Below are positions 44,493-50,268 of a stretch of 50,268 nt of DNA, one piece after another. The notes under the pieces were generated by a model. It was not told the origin of the DNA. It saw only the letters and a program-made list of their open reading frames with translations, and did not search any database. Made by a program: the position numbers and the translations under genes. Position 1 is the first letter of the stretch; each line of letters opens with the position of its first letter. Source of the DNA: Alphaproteobacteria bacterium (lineage in GTDB: Bacteria > Pseudomonadota > Alphaproteobacteria > Rhodobacterales > Rhodobacteraceae); NCBI GenBank assembly GCA_003697125.1, contig RFGB01000142.1, positions 1-50,268 of the forward strand, given 5' to 3'.

Positions 44493-44523
44493 CGCGACCG
44501 CGGATTTATATCTCGCGGTCGCG
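44493..44523. repeat. Perfect 10-bp inverted repeat upstream of the rhodanese-dnaA pair
   Basis: CGCGACCGCG at 44493-44502 and CGCGGTCGCG at 44514-44523 are exact complements around the AT-rich 11-base loop GATTTATATCT. The right arm is followed by AAAGTTTTCGTCTTT. It could be a terminator, an RNA hairpin or an operator. Confidence 0.6.
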
Positions 44524-44619
44524 AAAGTTTTCGTCTTTGTCTCGTCATCCGCGGAGAAGAACAGTTCTTGGGTTCCTCGGCGGGTATGTGCGCGATCCGG
44601 AAACAAGGTCGAGTTGTTA

Positions 44620-44649
44620 TTGCGCCGTGCGTGCCGCGGCCGCTAGATT
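44620..44649 (+). promoter_or_regulatory. Putative promoter of the rhodanese-dnaA operon
   Basis: TTGCGC at 44620-44625 and TAGATT at 44644-44649 are 18 bases apart. The -10 is identical to the one proposed for gyrB. The first start codon is 40 bases downstream. Confidence 0.42.
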
Positions 44650-44689
44650 GGGCGCGGAAAGAGGGACGGGACAGAAGGGGGAAGCCGCC

Positions 44690-45127
44690 ATGTCGGGGCA
44701 GCCGGTCAGCGAAGCCGATCCAGTTTCGGCGTGGAAGGTTCTGGAATCGGAACCGGATTCCGCGCTGGTGGATGTGCGCACCCGGGCCGAGTGGAGCTTC
44801 GTCGGGACCCCCGATCTGAGCCCGATCGGCAAGGAGGTGATTCTCCTCGAATGGCGGCAGTTCCCGCAGCTGACCGTGAATCCCGCCTTCGTCGATCAGC
44901 TGCTGTCCCGCCTCGATCCGCTGCCCGGGCAGATCCTCTTCATCTGCCGCTCGGGCGGGCGGTCGATGGAGGCCGCGCAGGCGGTGGCCGACCGCCTCGC
45001 CACGCTGGGCATCCCGGCGCAGTGCGTGAATGTGGTCGAGGGATTCGAGGGCCAGCTCGATGCCGAAGGCCATCGCGGCACGGTAAACGGCTGGAAGGCC
45101 CGGGGGCTGCCATGGCGGCAGAGCTGA
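44690..45127 (+). CDS. Rhodanese-like domain protein
   Basis: A 145-residue single rhodanese domain. It begins with VDVRTRAEWSFVGTPD and has the active loop CRSGGRSMEAA, in which the Cys is the sulfur carrier, and GWKARGLPW at the end. Members move sulfur or bind as regulatory parts; the specific role is unknown. The ATG at 44690 lies after AAGGGGGAAG. The stop (TGA) overlaps the dnaA start: TGATG at 45125-45129, so the two are translated together. Confidence 0.88.
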   Translation: MSGQPVSEADPVSAWKVLESEPDSALVDVRTRAEWSFVGTPDLSPIGKEVILLEWRQFPQLTVNPAFVDQLLSRLDPLPGQILFICRSGGRSMEAAQAVADRLATLGIPAQCVNVVEGFEGQLDAEGHRGTVNGWKARGLPWRQS

Positions 45128-46578
45128 TGGCCGACGGCATCCCGCCGCGCCAGCGCGCCCGCGGGGCGGGGCGCCTGACGCAGTTCGATCCCGCGGCAGC
45201 CGCAGCATCCGGGGCATCGCCCGCCCCGGCGACGGACGCCGCGGCGCTGTGGGATTCGGCGCGCGCGCGCATCGAACGCCGGGTCGGCGCGGATTCCTTC
45301 GCCGCATGGATCGCGCCGCTGTGCTTTCTGGGCATCGAATCGGGCATCGCGCGCTTCGGTGTCCCGACCGGCTTCTTCGGCAGCTGGGTGGAGCGGCACT
45401 ACGCCGGGGTGATCCTGACCGCACTGGCCGAAGCCGGCGCGGGCGCGCACGGGCTTGCCTTCGACATCCGCCCCGCCGCTGCCGCGCCGGCCGCCGGCGC
45501 GCCGGCGGTCGATGCCGAGCCTGCCGAGGAGGCCGCGCTGCCGGGCTCGCCGCTCGACCCCAAGCTCACCTTCGAGAACTTCGTCGTGGGCAAGCCGAAC
45601 GAGATGGCCTTCCACGCCGCGCGCCGGGTGGCCGAGCAGGGCGAGGTCAGCTTCAACCCGCTGTTCCTGCACGGGGGGGTCGGCCTGGGCAAGACGCATC
45701 TGATGCAGGCCATCGCATGGGCGATCCGGCAGCGCGATCCGGCCAAGAAGGTGATCTACCTGTCGGCCGAGAAGTTCATGTACCGCTTCATCCATGCCCT
45801 GCGCAGCCGCGACACGCTGGGCTTCAAGCAGATGTTCCGCTCGGTTGACGTGCTGATGGTCGACGATGTGCAGTTCATCGCCGGCAAGGACAGCACGCAG
45901 GACGAATTCTTCCACACCTTCAACGCGCTGGTGGAACAGCGCCGGCAGGTGGTGATCTCGGGCGACCGGTCGCCCAGCGACATGGACCGGCTCGAGGAGC
46001 GGATCCGCTCGCGCCTGCAATGGGGCCTGGTGGTCGACATTCACCCCGCCGACTACGAGCTCAGGCTCAGCATACTCGAGGCGAAGGCCGAACAGCAGCT
46101 CGCCACCCATCCCCGCGCCCAGCTCGCCCCCGGGGTGCTGGAATTCCTCGCCCACCGCATCGCCTCCAATGTCCGCGTGCTGGAAGGGGCGCTGACGCGG
46201 CTGTTCGCGAATGCCGATCTGCTCGGACGGCGGATCGATCTCGACATGGCGCAGGAAATCCTCGCCGATCTCCTGCGCGCCTCGGACCGCAAGGTCACGC
46301 TCGACGAGATCATCCGCAAGGTCGCCGCGCACTACAATGTGCGGGTGGGCGACATACTCTCGCAGCGCCGCGCAAGGGCCGTGGCCCGGCCCCGGCAGAT
46401 CGCCATGTATCTGGCCAAGCAGCTGACCGCCCGCAGCCTGCCCGACATCGGGCGCCATTTCGGCGGGCGCGACCACACCACCGTGCTGTATGCGCTCAAG
46501 CGGGTCGAGGAGCTGCGCAAGACCGACAGCGCGATCGCCGAGGATCTGGAGCTTCTGCGCCGCATGCTGGAGGGCTGA
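45127..46578 (+). CDS. dnaA: Chromosomal replication initiator DnaA
   Basis: DnaA binds DnaA boxes and opens the origin. The 483-residue protein has domain I (ALWDSARARIERRVGADSFAAWI), a Pro/Ala linker, the AAA+ core with GGVGLGKTHLMQ (about 183-194), LMVDDVQFIAGK and ERIRSRL, and the DNA-binding helix-turn-helix with GRDHTTVLYALKRVEEL. The ATG at 45127 is coupled to the rhodanese stop; an ATG at 45112 would add five residues and overlap more. DnaN follows after about 100 bases. Confidence 0.98.
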   Translation: MADGIPPRQRARGAGRLTQFDPAAAAASGASPAPATDAAALWDSARARIERRVGADSFAAWIAPLCFLGIESGIARFGVPTGFFGSWVERHYAGVILTALAEAGAGAHGLAFDIRPAAAAPAAGAPAVDAEPAEEAALPGSPLDPKLTFENFVVGKPNEMAFHAARRVAEQGEVSFNPLFLHGGVGLGKTHLMQAIAWAIRQRDPAKKVIYLSAEKFMYRFIHALRSRDTLGFKQMFRSVDVLMVDDVQFIAGKDSTQDEFFHTFNALVEQRRQVVISGDRSPSDMDRLEERIRSRLQWGLVVDIHPADYELRLSILEAKAEQQLATHPRAQLAPGVLEFLAHRIASNVRVLEGALTRLFANADLLGRRIDLDMAQEILADLLRASDRKVTLDEIIRKVAAHYNVRVGDILSQRRARAVARPRQIAMYLAKQLTARSLPDIGRHFGGRDHTTVLYALKRVEELRKTDSAIAEDLELLRRMLEG

Positions 46579-46596
46579 GCCGCCGCCGGCGGGCGC

Positions 46597-46624
46597 TTGA
46601 CCTGCCGGGGTGATCGATTAGTCT
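46597..46624 (+). promoter_or_regulatory. Putative promoter of dnaN
   Basis: TTGACC at 46597-46602 and TAGTCT at 46619-46624 are 16 bases apart, 57 bases before the dnaN start. Confidence 0.35.
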
Positions 46625-46680
46625 CGCCTGCCCGTGCCCGACCGGCATGGGGGAATGTGCCGGGCAGGACGGGGGTCGCG

Positions 46681-47799
46681 ATGAGGGTAAGCATCGAACG
46701 CGTCGCGCTGATGCGGGCCATGGGCCGCGCGCAGGGCGTGGTGGAACGGCGCAACACCATCCCGATCCTGTCCAATGTCCTGATCGAGGCAGACGGGAGC
46801 GAGGTCGCCTTCCGGGCCACGGATCTGGACATCGAGATCATCGACCGCGTGCCCGCGATGGTCGAGGTTGCGGGCAGCACCACCGTCTCGGCCCATACGC
46901 TGCACGAGATCGTGCGCAAGCTGCCGGAAGGGGCGCTGGTGGCCCTGGCGACCGATCCGGCCACCGAGCAGCTGGTGGTCACCGCCGGCCGGTCGCGCTT
47001 CGCGCTGTCGACCCTGCCGCGCGAGGATTTCCCGCTGATGGCCTCGCCCGAATACGACCGCAACTTCCACGCCCCCGCCCCGGTGCTGCGCAGGCTGTTC
47101 GACAAGTCGAAATTCGCCATCTCGACCGAGGAGACGCGCTACTACCTGAACGGAATCTATTTCCATGTCGCCCAGACCCCGGACGGGCCCAGGCTGCGCT
47201 GCGTGGCCACCGACGGGCACCGGCTGGCGCGCATCGACGGCCCGCTGCCGGAGGGGGCGGAGGCGATGCCGGGGGTGATCGTTCCGCGCAAGACGGTGGG
47301 CGAGCTGCGCAAGCTGCTCGACGATGACGAGGCGCAGATCGCGGTGTCGGTGTCGCAGACCAAGATCCGCTTCGCCACGCCCGAGGTGACGCTGACCTCG
47401 AAGGTGATCGACGGATCGTTCCCGGACTATTCCCGGGTGATCCCGGTCTCGAACCCGAACCGGATGGAGGTGGACGCGGCCGAATTCGCGCGCGCGGTCG
47501 ATCGCGTCGCCACCGTCGCCACCGAGCGTTCCCGCGCGGTGAAGCTGAGCCTTGACGAGGACCGGCTGATCCTGTCGGTGACCGCGCCCGACAGCGGCAC
47601 GGCGCAGGAGGAGCTGACCGTCGCCTATGCCGGCGCGCCGCTGGAGATCGGCTTCAACGCCCGCTACCTTCTGGAGATCGCGGGGCAGATCGACCGTGAG
47701 AATGCGGTCTTCCTGTTCAACTCGGTGAACGACCCGACCCTGGTCCGCGAAGGCGATGACGACAGCGCCGTCTATGTCGTGATGCCGATGCGGGTCTGA
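46681..47799 (+). CDS. dnaN: DNA polymerase III beta sliding clamp
   Basis: The 372-residue clamp has three similar domains, starting MRVSIERVALMRAMGRAQGVVERRNTIPILSNV and ending YVVMPMRV. Typical segments include ATDLDIEI, CVATDGHRLA and DGSFPDYSRVIP. Length is normal. Context: dnaA upstream and recF downstream after 82 bases. Confidence 0.98.
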   Translation: MRVSIERVALMRAMGRAQGVVERRNTIPILSNVLIEADGSEVAFRATDLDIEIIDRVPAMVEVAGSTTVSAHTLHEIVRKLPEGALVALATDPATEQLVVTAGRSRFALSTLPREDFPLMASPEYDRNFHAPAPVLRRLFDKSKFAISTEETRYYLNGIYFHVAQTPDGPRLRCVATDGHRLARIDGPLPEGAEAMPGVIVPRKTVGELRKLLDDDEAQIAVSVSQTKIRFATPEVTLTSKVIDGSFPDYSRVIPVSNPNRMEVDAAEFARAVDRVATVATERSRAVKLSLDEDRLILSVTAPDSGTAQEELTVAYAGAPLEIGFNARYLLEIAGQIDRENAVFLFNSVNDPTLVREGDDDSAVYVVMPMRV

Positions 47800-47808
47800 G
47801 GCCGGGCG

Positions 47809-47825
47809 GCGGCGGGGCCCGCCGC
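47809..47825 (+). terminator. GC dyad after dnaN
   Basis: GCGGCGGG, one G, then CCCGCCGC form a perfect 8-bp stem 9 bases after the dnaN stop. No T-run follows; it may be a weak terminator or only an RNA hairpin. Confidence 0.35.
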
Positions 47826-47881
47826 GCTCTCCGGCGGCCGGCGCGGCAGGGGCGCCGGGCAGGGGGCCACGGTCCGGGAAG

Positions 47882-49018
47882 ATGACGATGACACGTCATG
47901 CCGTCGAGACCCTGCGGCTCGTGCAGTTCCGGTCGCATGCGCGCTGCGCGATCGATTGCGGCGGGCGCTCGGTGCTGGTCGTCGGTGCCAACGGGGCGGG
48001 CAAGACCAATCTGCTCGAGGCGGTCTCGATGCTGTCGCCCGGCCGCGGCCTGCGCGGCGCCCCGCCCGAGGCGCTGGCCCGCCAGCCCGGCCCGGGGGGC
48101 TGGAAGGTCGAGGCCGAGATCAGCGGGCCCGCCGGCCGCCATGCGGTGGCGAGCTGGGCGCGGCCGGGGCAGGGCCGGCAGGTGGCGGTCGATGGCAAGG
48201 CGGTGGCGCAGCTGGCGCTGGCCGAGCGGCTGACCGTGCTGTGGCTGACCCCGGCGATGGACCGGCTGTGGGCCGAGGGGGCCGCGGACCGCCGGCGCTT
48301 CCTCGACCGCGTGGCGATGAGCTTCCACCCCGCCCATGCCGCGGCGACAATCCGGTATGAGAAGGCGATGCGCGAACGCAACCGGCTGCTGCGCGAGGAT
48401 GTGCGCGACGCGGCCTGGTATCTGGCGCTGGAGGCGCAGATGGCCGACGCCGCCGGGACGATCACCGCCAATCGCCGCGATGCCATCGCGCGGCTGATGG
48501 CCGCCCAGGCCGATGCGGCCACGGCCTTTCCCCGCGCCGAGCTGGAGCTGCTCGCCCCCGAGCAGAGCGGGGCGGCGGGGGGCGATCTCGCGGCGCTTCT
48601 CGCCGAGGGGCGCGCGCGCGATCGCGCGGCCGGCCGGACGCTGGCCGGGCCGCATCGCGCCGATCTGCGCGCGGTCTTTGCCGAGAAGGGGACCGAGGCG
48701 CAGCTGTGCTCGACCGGCGAACAGAAGGCGCTGCTGATCAGCCTGATTCTGGCCAATGCCCGGGCGCTGGCGGCGATGCCGGGCGGGGCGGTGCCGGTGC
48801 TGCTGCTCGACGAGGTCGCCGCCCATCTCGACCGCGAACGCCGCGCCGCCCTGCATGAAGAGGTGGCGGCGCTGGGCGCGCAGGCATGGATGACCGGCAC
48901 CGACGCCGCGTTGTTCGCCGATTTCATCGCCCCCGCGCTCAGGCTGCGCGCCGAGGAGGGGCCGCAGGGCTCGCGGCTGGCGCCGGCCGAGGGATGCGGG
49001 GCGGCCGTGACGCGATGA
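47882..49018 (+). CDS. recF: DNA replication and repair protein RecF
   Basis: RecF helps load RecA at gaps. The 378-residue SMC-like ATPase has the P-loop GANGAGKTNLLEAVSML (35-51), SPGRGLR, the signature-type stretch CSTGEQKALLISLILA, and Walker B PVLLLDEVAAHLD. A second ATG lies two codons in. It is in the standard dnaA-dnaN-recF-gyrB order. Confidence 0.96.
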   Translation: MTMTRHAVETLRLVQFRSHARCAIDCGGRSVLVVGANGAGKTNLLEAVSMLSPGRGLRGAPPEALARQPGPGGWKVEAEISGPAGRHAVASWARPGQGRQVAVDGKAVAQLALAERLTVLWLTPAMDRLWAEGAADRRRFLDRVAMSFHPAHAAATIRYEKAMRERNRLLREDVRDAAWYLALEAQMADAAGTITANRRDAIARLMAAQADAATAFPRAELELLAPEQSGAAGGDLAALLAEGRARDRAAGRTLAGPHRADLRAVFAEKGTEAQLCSTGEQKALLISLILANARALAAMPGGAVPVLLLDEVAAHLDRERRAALHEEVAALGAQAWMTGTDAALFADFIAPALRLRAEEGPQGSRLAPAEGCGAAVTR

Positions 49019-49035
49019 GCGCGGGCGCTGGGCGC

Positions 49036-49064
49036 GTGACAATCCGCGGGCGGCACCCTAGATT
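49036..49064 (+). promoter_or_regulatory. Putative promoter of gyrB
   Basis: GTGACA at 49036-49041 and TAGATT at 49059-49064 are 17 bases apart, 26 bases before gyrB. Confidence 0.45.
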
Positions 49065-49090
49065 GACGCCGAACAGCACGGGAACACGAA

Positions 49091-50268
<1,178 letters not shown>

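Larger units (their letters stand above)
44299..44689. other. Gene-free stretch between rpsT and the rhodanese gene
   Basis: These 391 bases hold the rpsT terminator (44328-44347), a perfect 10-bp stem with an AT-rich loop at 44493-44523, and a likely promoter before the rhodanese-dnaA pair. No DnaA box and no convincing reading frame was seen. Confidence 0.6.

Noticed and set aside
44299-44689. Second origin next to dnaA
   Set aside because: No DnaA-box cluster is seen upstream of the rhodanese-dnaA pair, in contrast to 25395-25800.

Overview
The window is a very GC-rich chromosomal segment from an alphaproteobacterium, most likely Rhodobacteraceae. The gene content and order point there: hemJ-rho-mnmE-mnmG-rsmG-parA-parB, maf-aroE-coaE-dnaQ-secB-fxsA-timA, hslV-hslU beside hisB-hisH-hisA, rpsT then dnaA-dnaN-recF-gyrB, an Irr-type iron box before mbfA, and a head-spike base protein of the Rhodobacter gene-transfer-agent type. 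I see no rRNA, tRNA, CRISPR array, insertion sequence or integrase. The two edge genes, ftsK (left) and gyrB (right), are cut by the window.

Layout. 0-6 kb: ftsK N-terminus, a class I aminotransferase, the ferritin-like iron exporter mbfA, and mutS. 6-10.6 kb: a tightly overlapping minus-strand operon of an ABC-type exporter with a degenerate ATPase, a cyclic-nucleotide-binding protein and a metallo-beta-lactamase-fold hydrolase, preceded by a VOC protein. 10.6-18 kb: grpE and hrcA, a sterol-desaturase-family protein, rph, a protein with two similar halves (DUF4261-like), rdgB, hemW and a DUF454 membrane protein. 18-25.4 kb: the minus-strand block hemJ-rho-mnmE-mnmG-rsmG-parA-parB, with two perfect parS sites inside the 5' ends of rsmG and mnmG. 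25.4-25.8 kb: a gene-free stretch with a perfect DnaA box, several near-matches, a consensus IHF site and an AT-rich patch, next to the RP001/DUF299 homologue; this is the likely chromosomal origin. 25.8-32 kb: plus-strand maf-aroE-coaE-dnaQ and timA, smr, with minus-strand secB and fxsA between. 32-36 kb: hslUV and hisB-hisH-hisA. 36-39.3 kb: a three-gene head-spike cassette (base, fibre-like protein, beta-helix tip) where hisF would be expected. 39-44.3 kb: ubiB, ubiE, a small membrane protein, mutM, enoyl-CoA hydratase, rpsT. 44.3-50.3 kb: a rhodanese gene coupled to dnaA, then dnaN, recF and gyrB.

Together this is the replication-initiation and segregation neighbourhood (candidate oriC, parABS, dnaA, dnaN, gyrB, recF) with housekeeping operons and four accessory insertions: the ABC/cNMP/MBL operon, the two-half DUF4261-like gene, the sterol-desaturase gene and the spike cassette. 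The best candidates for something undescribed are the spike cassette, the pseudo-ATPase ABC operon, and the coupling of dnaA to a rhodanese gene behind a perfect hairpin.
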